This document shows positions 26,042-34,321 of a stretch of DNA of 64,000 bases, in pieces. The DNA is from Clostridium sp. 12(A) (lineage in GTDB: Bacteria > Bacillota > Clostridia > Lachnospirales > Lachnospiraceae): assembly GCA_000526575.1 (NCBI GenBank), contig JAGI01000002.1, positions 2,837,501-2,901,500 of the forward strand, read 5' to 3'. Made by a program: the position numbers and the translations under genes. The notes under the pieces were generated by a model. The model saw nothing but the letters and a program-made list of their open reading frames with translations, was not told the origin of the DNA and did no database searches. How positions within the stretch are numbered: the stretch's first letter is position 1; each line of letters opens with the position of its first letter.

Positions 26042-26731
26042 TCATGGCTGTTCTAGTTCCCCTTCTCTAAACCGCTTCTCTCCCCCTGAATCTTCATGGG
26101 TCTGGGCGCTCAGCTCAAGAATCGCCTGGTTTAAGGAAAACATCTTTGCGTCCAGCATATTCACAACATCCGCACAGGCCTTTAACTCCTGCTGAAGATA
26201 CGCAGGGGCGTTGCCTTCAAATTTATAATAAATCTTATGCTCAAGGCTTGCCCAAAAATCCATGGCTACCGTTCTGATCTGAATCTCAACCTTGGTATCC
26301 ACTGGCCCATCGGTGAGATAGATGGGTATGGTCACTACCATGTGATAGCTTTTGTATCCGTTTGGTTTTGGACTTTTAATATAATCCTTGACATAAAGCA
26401 CGGTCACATCACTTTGCTTTGCAATCATCTGTGCAATCTGGTATATGTCCGAGGTAAAGGAACAGATAATCCTGATTCCTGCAATGTCGCTTAACTTCTC
26501 CACCATATTATCGATGGTCACCTCATAACCGTAGCGCTTTAGCTTCTTTACGATGCTGTCCGGCGTCTTCAGTCTTGATTTGACGTGTTCGATGGGGTTG
26601 TAGCTATAGATATGAACAAACTCGTTATTAAGTATCTCTATTTTTGTACTGATTTCCTTTAGTGCTGAGTCATACAAAAACATCACTGATTTCCATTGGT
26701 CGACCTGGTTAAATGAACTGGGAACGTTCAT
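26042..26731 (-). CDS. Small alarmone synthetase, RelQ/RelP type
   Basis: 229-residue single-domain (p)ppGpp synthetase without the hydrolase and regulatory regions of long Rel proteins. The synthetase motifs are intact: RLKTPDSIVKKLKRYGY, DIAGIRIICSF, PKPNGYKSYH and EIQIRTVAMDFWASLEH. It would make (p)ppGpp or pGpp under stress. The C-terminal tail is charged and ends GELEQP. Confidence 0.9.
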   Translation of the reverse strand: MNVPSSFNQVDQWKSVMFLYDSALKEISTKIEILNNEFVHIYSYNPIEHVKSRLKTPDSIVKKLKRYGYEVTIDNMVEKLSDIAGIRIICSFTSDIYQIAQMIAKQSDVTVLYVKDYIKSPKPNGYKSYHMVVTIPIYLTDGPVDTKVEIQIRTVAMDFWASLEHKIYYKFEGNAPAYLQQELKACADVVNMLDAKMFSLNQAILELSAQTHEDSGGEKRFREGELEQP

Positions 26732-26861
26732 TTCTCATTCCCCCTCTCCTTTGCCCGAAATGCGGGTCAGTGAGACAGGGGCAAGCCATCGCCGGCAGCC
26801 CCTGCTCATAAAAGATATTATACCATAGAAACCCGATATTTTATATATTTTTCCCGACTTT

Positions 26862-27797
26862 CTAAAATTTTAATCCTTTTAACAATGCGGATAAGTCTGT
26901 AGAAGCGCTTCCATTTTCCTCATAATCAAAGGTAACTGCTTCCGCTGCTTCCTCCTCTTCCTGCACTGCCTTCATGCTTAAGCTAATCTTATGATCCGCG
27001 GTGGAAAGAATTTTTACCTTTACCTTCTGACCTTCCTTTAATACAGCGCCCGGGTGTTTGATTCTCTGGCTGCTGATCTGGGAGATGTGTAAAAGACCGG
27101 TCAGCCCATTTTCCAGGTTTATAAATGCACCGTAGTCTTTTAGGCTGTCTACGGTTCCTTCCATGACTGCCCCTACCTGGCACTTTGCAATTTTTATGTT
27201 ATTCTCTTCCTTCTGCTTTAAGAGGGCTGGCTCTCTGCCGGAAAGGATGAGCTTTTTATTCTCTTCGTCAGCGGTAACAACAGTAACCTCAATGGATTTT
27301 CCCTGATAGGTTTCCAGATCCTCTACATATTCTGCTGCCAGCTTGGAAGCAGGAATAAAGCCGCGGATTCCTTCCAGATAAGCGACAGCTCCGCCCTTTA
27401 CGATTTCTGTGATCTTTACGGTTACAATGGTTCTGTCATTTAACAGGGTACTGCATGTTTCCCATGCCTTCTGGTCACCTAACAGCTTTGCGGATAAAAG
27501 AACGTTTCCTTCGCCGTCATCTGGTCTTAAGACTGTTGCAGTGATTTCATCTCCAGGATGAATTTCTGCAGCCAGATGATAATCCGGATCACCGTTTATA
27601 TCTTCCTTATGAATGATTCCTCCGGCAAAATATTTTAAATCCAGTAACACAGCTTCCTCTGTTACACTGACAACGGTTCCTGTAAGCACGTCCCCTTTTC
27701 TTACTCTTTGAAAGGACGCTTCTAACTCTTCCATGTAGTCTGCCATGGTTTCTACTTTCTCTTCCACCACATCGGTCTCATTGTGTTCCTGACTCAT
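26862..27797 (-). CDS. S1-domain RNA-binding protein (ribosomal protein S1-like)
   Basis: 311-residue protein with three to four S1 repeats, at about 35-105, 120-185 and 205-275, the last being canonical (VGAVMEGTVDSLKDYGAFINLENGLTGLLHIS). An acidic head and tail flank them. It is shorter than Gram-negative S1 and resembles the Firmicutes YpfD type. The start is at 27797 (MSQEHNETD) because GGAGG lies 8 bases before it; the ATG 15 bases upstream is part of that Shine-Dalgarno. Confidence 0.88.
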   Translation of the reverse strand: MSQEHNETDVVEEKVETMADYMEELEASFQRVRKGDVLTGTVVSVTEEAVLLDLKYFAGGIIHKEDINGDPDYHLAAEIHPGDEITATVLRPDDGEGNVLLSAKLLGDQKAWETCSTLLNDRTIVTVKITEIVKGGAVAYLEGIRGFIPASKLAAEYVEDLETYQGKSIEVTVVTADEENKKLILSGREPALLKQKEENNIKIAKCQVGAVMEGTVDSLKDYGAFINLENGLTGLLHISQISSQRIKHPGAVLKEGQKVKVKILSTADHKISLSMKAVQEEEEAAEAVTFDYEENGSASTDLSALLKGLKF

Positions 27798-27973
27798 ATC
27801 GTTTTCCTCCATTCATAATTCCTTATTTTTTGCGTAAAATCTTATTATATATTTAACACATCCAGCCCGATATTTCTATAGTTTTCTATGGAATTATGTG
27901 ATATATTTTAGGTAATCGACAATGACTTTTCCGGCGGTCTCATGCCGGGTGCCGATAAAGAAAGGACAAGAAC

Positions 27974-28699
27974 ATGAACGACATAATGGATTTGCATACC
28001 CATACCATTGCCAGCGGACATGCGTACAACACGTTATATGAGATGGCAAAATCAGCTTCGGAAAAAGGCCTGGCCCTTTTTGGCTCCACGGACCATGCCC
28101 CTAAGATGCCTGGAACATGCCACGAGTTTTATTTTATAAATTTCAAGGTAATACCCAGAAAGCTGTATGGTATCAACATTTTAATGGGTGCAGAGTTAAA
28201 TATTATAGATTATAAAGGAAGAGTGGATTTAAGAAGGGGACTTTTGGAAAGACTTGATTATGGGATTGCAAGCATTCATGAGCCATGCTATCAAAGCGGA
28301 ACTGTCACCCAGAATACCAGTGCCTACGTTGGGGCCATGGAAAACCCTCTCATTCATATTATCGGACATCCGGATGACAGCCGTTTTCCTGTTGATTATG
28401 ATACCCTGGCGGCCGCTGCTTTTGAGAACCATACTCTTTTGGAGGTCAATGCAAGCTCCCTTCACCCAAACAGCGTCCGGGGAAATGCGAAGGAAAAATA
28501 CGTTACGTTACTGGAACGATGCAAACATTATAAAACAAACATTATTTTAAACAGCGACGCCCACGTAGAGGCGGATGTGGGAAATCACAAAAGAGCCTGG
28601 GACTTAATTGAGGAAATAAATTTTCCAAAAGAGCTGATCGTTAACGATTCTATTGATAAGCTTCTTCCCTTTATTCCCAAGCTGGAGGCTTACCTATGA
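27974..28699 (+). CDS. PHP-domain phosphatase (YcdX-like)
   Basis: 241-residue protein of the polymerase and histidinol phosphatase superfamily. The metal ligands DLHTHT and STDHAP open the barrel; further residues are GHPDD in the middle and NSDAH near the end. YcdX-type proteins hydrolyse small phosphate esters with three metal ions. The stop overlaps the start of the next gene by 4 bases, so the phosphatase and the LysR regulator are co-translated. Confidence 0.85.
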   Translation: MNDIMDLHTHTIASGHAYNTLYEMAKSASEKGLALFGSTDHAPKMPGTCHEFYFINFKVIPRKLYGINILMGAELNIIDYKGRVDLRRGLLERLDYGIASIHEPCYQSGTVTQNTSAYVGAMENPLIHIIGHPDDSRFPVDYDTLAAAAFENHTLLEVNASSLHPNSVRGNAKEKYVTLLERCKHYKTNIILNSDAHVEADVGNHKRAWDLIEEINFPKELIVNDSIDKLLPFIPKLEAYL

Positions 28700-29634
28700 T
28701 TAACTTCCTGAATCTTGAATACTTTCTAGCCGTTGCAGAGGAATTAAATATTACAAGGGCCGCCAAACGACTTTATATCTCTCAGCAGTCCTTAAGCAAT
28801 CACATTTCCAATATGGAAAAGGAATTCGGCGTTCAGCTTTTTAACCGCACCATGCCCCTGACCTTAACGTATGCGGGACGTTCCTTAAAAACAAGGGCCA
28901 AGCAGCTGCTAGATCTTAAGGATGAGACTTACCGGGAGCTTTCTGATATTAAGGATTTTACGACAGGACAGCTTTCCATCGGCGTCTCCCATACCAGAGG
29001 ACGTTTTCTCCTTCCTGCCATTCTCCCTTCTTACCGGGAGAAGTTTCCTAATATTGAGTTAAATCTGGTGGAGGGAAATTCACAGGAGCTGAGCACGGCT
29101 CTCATTCATGGAGAAATTGATTTAATGATCGACCTTCTGCCCTTTAAGGCAGAAAATGTGGAATCTATCCCTATTTGTGAGGAAGAGATTCTTCTTGTGG
29201 TTCCTGACCAGATTCTGGATCAGTATTTTCCTGGAGAACAGGAAGAGATCAAGCGGAAGCTTTCTGAAAATCCTGACATTCTTTTGTTAAAGGATTGCCC
29301 ATACCTTCTTATTCACAAAGGAAACCGGGTCAGAACCATAGCGGACGAGATTTTTGAGGATGCCCAGCTGGCTCCTACCGTTCTTCTTGAAACAGAGAAC
29401 ATTGAAACTGTCTTAGCTTTGGCGGCAAAAGGCATGGGAATCACCTTTTATCCAAGAATGTTCGTTTCCGGCAGTACAGATAACGGAGATGTGGCAGTCA
29501 GAAAATCAGGACTTAATTATTATTCCTTAAATTATAACCGCAGTCACGGCGTTCTCGCCTTTGGATGCCACAGGGGACGATACTTATCTCAGGCAACGAA
29601 AGAATTCATAAGAATTGCCAGAGAAAACATATAA
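28696..29634 (+). CDS. LysR-family transcriptional regulator
   Basis: 312 residues. The N-terminal winged helix-turn-helix (about 1-60, FLAVAEELNITRAAKRLYISQQSLSNH in outline) is followed by the two-lobed effector-binding domain. It differs from most LysR regulators in being coupled to a co-directional gene (the PHP phosphatase) instead of a divergent target. The ligand is unknown. Confidence 0.92.
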   Translation: MINFLNLEYFLAVAEELNITRAAKRLYISQQSLSNHISNMEKEFGVQLFNRTMPLTLTYAGRSLKTRAKQLLDLKDETYRELSDIKDFTTGQLSIGVSHTRGRFLLPAILPSYREKFPNIELNLVEGNSQELSTALIHGEIDLMIDLLPFKAENVESIPICEEEILLVVPDQILDQYFPGEQEEIKRKLSENPDILLLKDCPYLLIHKGNRVRTIADEIFEDAQLAPTVLLETENIETVLALAAKGMGITFYPRMFVSGSTDNGDVAVRKSGLNYYSLNYNRSHGVLAFGCHRGRYLSQATKEFIRIARENI

Positions 29635-29652
29635 CAGTTTTTTAGCAATACA

Positions 29653-29681
29653 TTGACAAAGCGTGGGGAATCTACTATTAT
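29653..29681 (+). promoter_or_regulatory. Sigma-A promoter of perR
   Basis: Perfect -35 TTGACA (29653-29658), 17-base spacer, TATTAT (29676-29681). The predicted start point falls in the adjoining palindrome. Confidence 0.8.
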
Positions 29682-29685
29682 TTAA

Positions 29686-29700
29686 TAGTAACGATTACTA
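29686..29700. promoter_or_regulatory. PerR/Fur-type 7-1-7 operator before perR
   Basis: TAGTAAC-G-ATTACTA is a near-perfect palindrome over the expected transcription start of perR, so it implies autoregulation. The same core AGTAA-N3-TTACT recurs before the rubrerythrin gene. Confidence 0.7.
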
Positions 29701-29732
29701 ATATAATTATCATTTATAGGAAGGAAGCGGCC

Positions 29733-30119
29733 ATGAAAACATTAAAGTATAGCCGTCAACGGGAATCCATTAAAGCTTGTCTGATGGCAAGGCATGACCA
29801 CCCCACTGCCGACGCTCTATACACCGCCATCCGAGAGGAATATCCAAACATCAGCTTAGGTACGGTTTATCGTAACCTAAATCTCCTTGTTGAGCTTGGA
29901 GAGATACAGAAGCTGACTTGCGGAGACGGGGCAGACCATTTTGATGCTGACACATCACCCCACTATCATTTTGTTTGCAGAACATGCGGGCAGGTCAAGG
30001 ATCTGCGCTTAGACTCCATGGAAGAAATCAATCATCTTGCTCAGGAACATGCGGATGGGCAGATTGAGAGCCATACCATTTACTTTTATGGAACCTGCAA
30101 TCATTGTTTGAAGAATTGA
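29733..30119 (+). CDS. perR: Fur-family peroxide regulator, PerR-like
   Basis: 128-residue metalloregulator. The N-terminal winged helix spans about 1-75 (HPTADALYTAI... GTVYRNLNLL). The metal-binding half has HFDADTSPHYHFVC and two zinc-type Cys pairs (CRTCG and CNHC). The adjacent rubrerythrins and shared palindromic operators favour PerR over Fur or Zur, but the metal cannot be proved from sequence. It would repress peroxide-defence genes with Fe bound and release on oxidation of the His ligands. Confidence 0.85.
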   Translation: MKTLKYSRQRESIKACLMARHDHPTADALYTAIREEYPNISLGTVYRNLNLLVELGEIQKLTCGDGADHFDADTSPHYHFVCRTCGQVKDLRLDSMEEINHLAQEHADGQIESHTIYFYGTCNHCLKN

Positions 30120-30139
30120 GAAATAATTCTTAATAAGAC

Positions 30140-30168
30140 TTGACATAAGAGAAAAGCTATGCTAAATT
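30140..30168 (+). promoter_or_regulatory. Sigma-A promoter of the first rubrerythrin gene
   Basis: TTGACA (30140-30145), 17-base spacer, TAAATT (30163-30168). Confidence 0.75.
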
Positions 30169-30173
30169 AATAT

Positions 30174-30188
30174 CAGTAATCATTACTG
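30174..30188. promoter_or_regulatory. PerR-type 7-1-7 operator before rubrerythrin
   Basis: CAGTAAT-C-ATTACTG is a perfect 7-1-7 palindrome placed over the predicted transcription start, and matches the operator before perR in its core. Confidence 0.75.
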
Positions 30189-30245
30189 TTATTTGATTGC
30201 GACAAAAAGATAAATAAAAAATTAAAATAAAGGAGACATGAGATC

Positions 30246-30788
30246 ATGAAAAAATGGGTTTGTACTGTATGCGGTTATGTTCACGAAGGAGAGGCAGCTC
30301 CAGAGTTCTGTCCAATCTGTAAGGCTGGTTCTGAGAAGTTCAAATTACAGGATGCTGATATGTCCTGGGCTTGCGAGCATGAAATCGGTGTTGCTCAGGG
30401 TTCTCCAGAAGATATCATGAAAGATTTAAGAGCTAACTTTGAGGGCGAATGCTCTGAGGTTGGTATGTATCTTGCTATGTCAAGAGCCGCTCACAGAGAG
30501 GGATATCCAGAAATCGGCTTATACTATGAGAAGGCAGCTTTTGAAGAGGCTGAGCATGCTTCTAAATTCGCAGAGTTACTGGGTGAGGTCGTTACCTCCA
30601 GTACAAAGAAGAACCTTGAATTAAGAGTTGCTGCTGAGAACGGTGCAACTGCTGGTAAGTTCGATCTTGCAAAACGTGCGAAAGAACTTAATCTTGATGC
30701 AATCCATGATACTGTTCATGAGATGGCTAAGGACGAGGCTCGTCACGGTAAGGCATTCAAGGGCTTATTAGAGAGATACTTCGGTTAA
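30246..30788 (+). CDS. Reverse rubrerythrin (N-terminal rubredoxin domain)
   Basis: 180 residues. A rubredoxin-like centre comes first, with Cys6, Cys9, Cys22 and Cys25, followed by a ferritin-like di-iron four-helix domain. That domain carries glutamates in [18 protein letters not shown] and [10 protein letters not shown]. This domain order is the reverse of classical rubrerythrin and is known from clostridial peroxide reductases. It reduces H2O2 (and in some cases O2) to water with electrons from NADH via rubredoxin reductases. Control by PerR is indicated by the operator over its promoter. Confidence 0.93.
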   Translation: MKKWVCTVCGYVHEGEAAPEFCPICKAGSEKFKLQDADMSWACEHEIGVAQGSPEDIMKDLRANFEGECSEVGMYLAMSRAAHREGYPEIGLYYEKAAFEEAEHASKFAELLGEVVTSSTKKNLELRVAAENGATAGKFDLAKRAKELNLDAIHDTVHEMAKDEARHGKAFKGLLERYFG

Positions 30789-30873
30789 TATTTTTAGGGG
30801 GCGGCGCTTCTTACCGCTCTCCCATTTTACATACGAAATCAGCCAATAGGTATAAAATCAGGAGGGTTAACTT

Positions 30874-31410
30874 ATGTCAAAATATGCGGGTACTAAAACA
30901 GAACAGAATTTAAAAGATGCATTTGCCGGGGAATCCATGGCAAGAAACAAGTACACCTTTTTCGCTTCCGCAGCAAAAAAAGCCGGATATGAGCAAATGG
31001 CTGCCTTATATCTGGAAACTGCTGACCAGGAAAAGGAACATGCTAAGATGTGGTTTAAGGAACTTCACGGAATCGGCACCATGGAAGAGAACCTTGCGGC
31101 AGCTGCCGAAGGGGAAAACTACGAGTGGACCGATATGTATAAGCGTATGGCACAGGAAGCCAGAGAGGAAGGATTTGAAGAGCTGGCATTCAAATTCGAA
31201 TTCGTGGGAAAAGTGGAAGCTGCCCATGAAAAACGCTACTTAAAGCTTCTTGACAGCTTAAAGAATGACAAGACCTTTAAGGGAGATGCACCTCTTGGCT
31301 GGAAGTGCCGCAACTGCGGTTATATCCACGAAGGACCTGATGCCCCGGAAATTTGTCCGACCTGTGCACACCCGAAAGCTTATTTCGAACGAAAAGTGGA
31401 AAATTATTAA
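30874..31410 (+). CDS. Rubrerythrin (classical order)
   Basis: 178 residues. The di-iron ferritin-like domain (about 1-135, with [24 protein letters not shown] and [12 protein letters not shown]) precedes a C-terminal rubredoxin centre (CRNCG and CPTC). It is a peroxide reductase complementing the preceding reverse rubrerythrin. AGGAGG precedes the start. I see no separate operator, so it is probably read through from the PerR-controlled promoter 700 bases upstream. A strong terminator follows. Confidence 0.95.
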   Translation: MSKYAGTKTEQNLKDAFAGESMARNKYTFFASAAKKAGYEQMAALYLETADQEKEHAKMWFKELHGIGTMEENLAAAAEGENYEWTDMYKRMAQEAREEGFEELAFKFEFVGKVEAAHEKRYLKLLDSLKNDKTFKGDAPLGWKCRNCGYIHEGPDAPEICPTCAHPKAYFERKVENY

Positions 31411-31414
31411 TAGG

Positions 31415-31449
31415 AAAAACCGGCTGGGAACCATCCCGGCCGGTTTTTT
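31415..31449 (+). terminator. Terminator after the rubrerythrin genes
   Basis: AAAACCGGC-TGGGA paired with TCCC-GGCCGGTT around ACCA, then six T residues. Confidence 0.85.
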
Positions 31450-31523
31450 CGTGCCTTGGTTTTTCCCCTGTCTCATGGTATACTAAAGGAAGAAAAATTT
31501 TATGAACCCATTGAGGATTATCT

Positions 31524-32231
31524 ATGATGAAACTTGCAATTGTCGAAGACGAAGCCCAATATGCAGAAACACTGAAAAGCTATCTTAAACGCTACGAAAC
31601 AGAGAACGGGGAGCATTTTCAGATTCAGGTATTTTCCGATGGTCTGGATATTATAACGGATTATGCGGCAAGCTATGATATCATTTTGCTTGATATTCAG
31701 ATGAAACACTTAAATGGTATGAAAACAGCCCAGAAGATACGGGAATTTGATGAGGATGTGATTTTTATCTTTATCACTTCTTCCACTCAGTTCGCTCTGG
31801 AAGGTTATCTTGTGGATGCCCTTGGATATATGTTAAAGCCGGTTCCTTATCTTTCCTTTTCAAAGCTTCTTAAAAAGGCCGTGGAACGAACAAAAAAGAA
31901 AAAGGAAGCTCATTACATCAATGTGGTGGTGGACGGCGGCACCATGCGAATCAGCCTGGATTCGGTTTCTTATATGGAAAGCCAGCTCCATCAGCTTCTG
32001 ATTCATACGGATAAAGGGAATTACTTGGTTCCCGGTCCCATGAAGCGGATGGAAGAGACATTAATGCCCTATGGATTTTCCAAATGCCACCATGCTTATC
32101 TTGTGAACTTAAGCCATGTGACAGGGATACTTAACAATCATGTCCAGCTATCCTCTGACCAGCAGGTGCCTTTAAGCCGTACCAGGAAAAAGCAGTTTAT
32201 GGATTGCCTGACGGAATATCTGGGAGGTTAA
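31524..32231 (+). CDS. LytTR-type response regulator
   Basis: 235 residues. The receiver domain has Asp57 in DIILLDIQM and Lys in LKPVPY; the LytTR DNA-binding domain follows (about 130-230, with SYMESQLHQLLIHT and KCHHAYLVN). AgrA/LytR-type regulators bind 9-base direct repeats with central spacing. Its partner kinase follows after one base. No target is identifiable in the window, and no autoinducer peptide gene is adjacent. Confidence 0.9.
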   Translation: MMKLAIVEDEAQYAETLKSYLKRYETENGEHFQIQVFSDGLDIITDYAASYDIILLDIQMKHLNGMKTAQKIREFDEDVIFIFITSSTQFALEGYLVDALGYMLKPVPYLSFSKLLKKAVERTKKKKEAHYINVVVDGGTMRISLDSVSYMESQLHQLLIHTDKGNYLVPGPMKRMEETLMPYGFSKCHHAYLVNLSHVTGILNNHVQLSSDQQVPLSRTRKKQFMDCLTEYLGG

Positions 32232-32232
32232 T

Positions 32233-33555
32233 ATGAACGCTGTTGATCTGATGAACACTCCCCGCCCCTATACTGCCCTTGCAGAATGGATGGCCTGCTT
32301 TCTCTATGTTCTCATGCTGAGGAAGAAATTTAAGGGGGTTCAACTGGCTGCTTTTATGACTGGCATGCTGGGTGTATTCCTGGTATTTCACCACATTGCC
32401 GGTATGCTTCCCTTATTTTTGTGGTTTCCGGGAATGATGACTGCTATCCTGATGATTTATCTTACCATCTATTTATCCTGTCAGGTATCTTCTTATGATG
32501 CCTTGTTTCTGTGCATCCGGGCCTTTGTACTGGCTGAGTTTGCGGCCTCCCTGCAGTGGCAGTTATATGTGTGGTGGGCCATTATGTTCCAAAGGGAAAG
32601 TAAGACAATTTCCCTTGGCGTCATGACGGTCACTTACCTTTTTATTTATACGGGATATTACTTTCTGGAACGGGAACACATTCCAAAAGAGGAAGGTATG
32701 GATGTGGAGAGAAAGGAACTTCTTGGCACTGCCTCCATGGGACTTGGCGCTTTTTTAATAAGCAACATCAGCTTTGTCATGCCAAACACTCCATTTTCCA
32801 GTGCAGCCAGTTCTCTGCTCTATGTCCGGACCCTGGTGGACTTTGGAGGTGTGATTATGCTCTACGCCCAGCAAAACAGGAGAAAAGAGCTTCAGGTCCG
32901 AAGTGAAAATCATGCCATGAACGTAGTACTTCAAAGGCAGTATGATCAGTACCGTATGGCTCTTGATAATATGGAGCTGCTTCGAAGAGAATTTCACGAC
33001 TTAAAGCATTACATGATTGCCATTCGGGCAGAGTCTGACCCCTTAAAAAAGGAGCAGTATCTAAAGGAGATGGAACAGGCCATCCTCACGCAGGAGTCTC
33101 TGTTAAACACCGGAAATCAGGTACTTAATGTAGTTCTCACCACGAAAAGCACGTATTGCAGCCAGAATAACATTTCCTTTACCTGTATGGCAGACGGAAA
33201 GCCGGTTTCCTTTCTCCATGTAAAGGATATTTGCTCCATTTTCGGAAATGCGCTTGATAATGCCATTGAATGCGTTTCCCAATACGATGACCCGGAAAAG
33301 CGTGTGATTACTCTTACGGTTGGTAAGAAAAATGGATTTTTACTCATTCAGTGTGAGAATTATTCCGATGGTCCTCTCATTATGGCCGACCGGGGTCTGC
33401 CTTCTACCACAAAGAATAACAGTAAATTTCATGGCTATGGGCTAAAAAGCATACAGGCCGCCGCGAATAAATACGGCGGGTCCATGACGGTCGCCTCTAG
33501 GGATCAGTGGTTTGTTTTAAAGATACTCATACCCATTCCCGAAGAGGTAACATAA
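32233..33555 (+). CDS. AgrC-like sensor histidine kinase
   Basis: 440 residues. About six membrane helices occupy residues 12-215, followed by a cytoplasmic helical segment with the phosphoacceptor His in FHDLKHYM. A GHKL ATPase domain follows, with N box GNALDNAIECV and G box YGLKSIQ. The topology resembles peptide-sensing AgrC/ComD kinases. The signal is unknown. It forms a two-gene operon with the preceding LytTR regulator. Confidence 0.88.
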   Translation: MNAVDLMNTPRPYTALAEWMACFLYVLMLRKKFKGVQLAAFMTGMLGVFLVFHHIAGMLPLFLWFPGMMTAILMIYLTIYLSCQVSSYDALFLCIRAFVLAEFAASLQWQLYVWWAIMFQRESKTISLGVMTVTYLFIYTGYYFLEREHIPKEEGMDVERKELLGTASMGLGAFLISNISFVMPNTPFSSAASSLLYVRTLVDFGGVIMLYAQQNRRKELQVRSENHAMNVVLQRQYDQYRMALDNMELLRREFHDLKHYMIAIRAESDPLKKEQYLKEMEQAILTQESLLNTGNQVLNVVLTTKSTYCSQNNISFTCMADGKPVSFLHVKDICSIFGNALDNAIECVSQYDDPEKRVITLTVGKKNGFLLIQCENYSDGPLIMADRGLPSTTKNNSKFHGYGLKSIQAAANKYGGSMTVASRDQWFVLKILIPIPEEVT

Positions 33556-33623
33556 GCCCTTGGGCTGGTTCTATGTATGTGTCATGAAAGCCAGCCGTAG
33601 CATAATATAAGGTATAAACAAAT

Positions 33624-33681
33624 ACACGCCTTAAAACGGAAATATAATTTTAATTATATCAATTTCCGATGTAAGGCGTGT
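33624..33681. terminator. Long bidirectional terminator hairpin
   Basis: Outer arms ACACGCCTTA and TAAGGCGTGT with inner pairs CGGAAAT/ATTTCCG form a stem of more than 20 bases, flanked by T-rich sequence, between the convergent kinase and GtrA-like genes. Confidence 0.75.
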
Positions 33682-33719
33682 TTTTAATTTCTCTGTTTTA
33701 GATAAGCGTTGGCCTAATC

Positions 33720-34310
33720 TTAAGCTTCATTTTTAAATATAATTTTAAAGATTGGGAAGAACACCCAGAATGAAATGGCTGAATTAATCAGCATGGTAAT
33801 TACATCTGCAACTGTCTCTCCCCCTGCTCCCATTCCCAGACCATTGATAAAGAAATGATAGATAGGAGCCTTATAAACTCCTTGAAGCGCCGCTGCACCT
33901 ATGGTTATGATGACATATGCAATTACATACCACATAGCAGCCTTTAACGCGCTGTTATTGGCCTTAAAGGTTACATTTCGCTGGAGGAAGAAGTTGATCA
34001 CCTGTGCAATTGCCATGGTTATTTCCACTGCCAGAAAGTAGGCCAGACCGCCTCCGCCGCCTTTTGACAGCTCCCCGGCTGCATAGTTGAAGATATAATA
34101 AGGAGTTCCATCGGGGTTTGCTCCCAGATGCCATACTTTAAAATCCGTATTCACCAGAGGAGTCAATCCAAGCATGCTCTTAAATGCTGGCATTAATATC
34201 ATTTGAAGCACGGTCACGCCGTTAGATACCAGAAAAAAGAGTAAGAACTGGGCGACTGTGGGGTGCTTTTTAACAAATGACTTCCAACCTGTTTTTATGC
34301 TGGTCAGCAT
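33720..34310 (-). CDS. GtrA-like membrane protein
   Basis: 196 residues with four membrane helices (about 20-40, 88-112, 125-145 and 168-190) and the family's loop ending QRNVTFKAN. GtrA-type proteins are linked to movement or modification of lipid-linked sugars. GGGGTG precedes the start. It is 11 bases after the GH3 gene, in a three-gene unit with two GH3 enzymes, so a role with glycosides or glycoconjugates is likely but undefined. An unusual glycine run (SKGGGGGLAYF) lies in the second loop. Confidence 0.7.
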   Translation of the reverse strand: MLTSIKTGWKSFVKKHPTVAQFLLFFLVSNGVTVLQMILMPAFKSMLGLTPLVNTDFKVWHLGANPDGTPYYIFNYAAGELSKGGGGGLAYFLAVEITMAIAQVINFFLQRNVTFKANNSALKAAMWYVIAYVIITIGAAALQGVYKAPIYHFFINGLGMGAGGETVADVITMLINSAISFWVFFPIFKIIFKNEA

Positions 34311-34321
34311 GGTATCACCCC

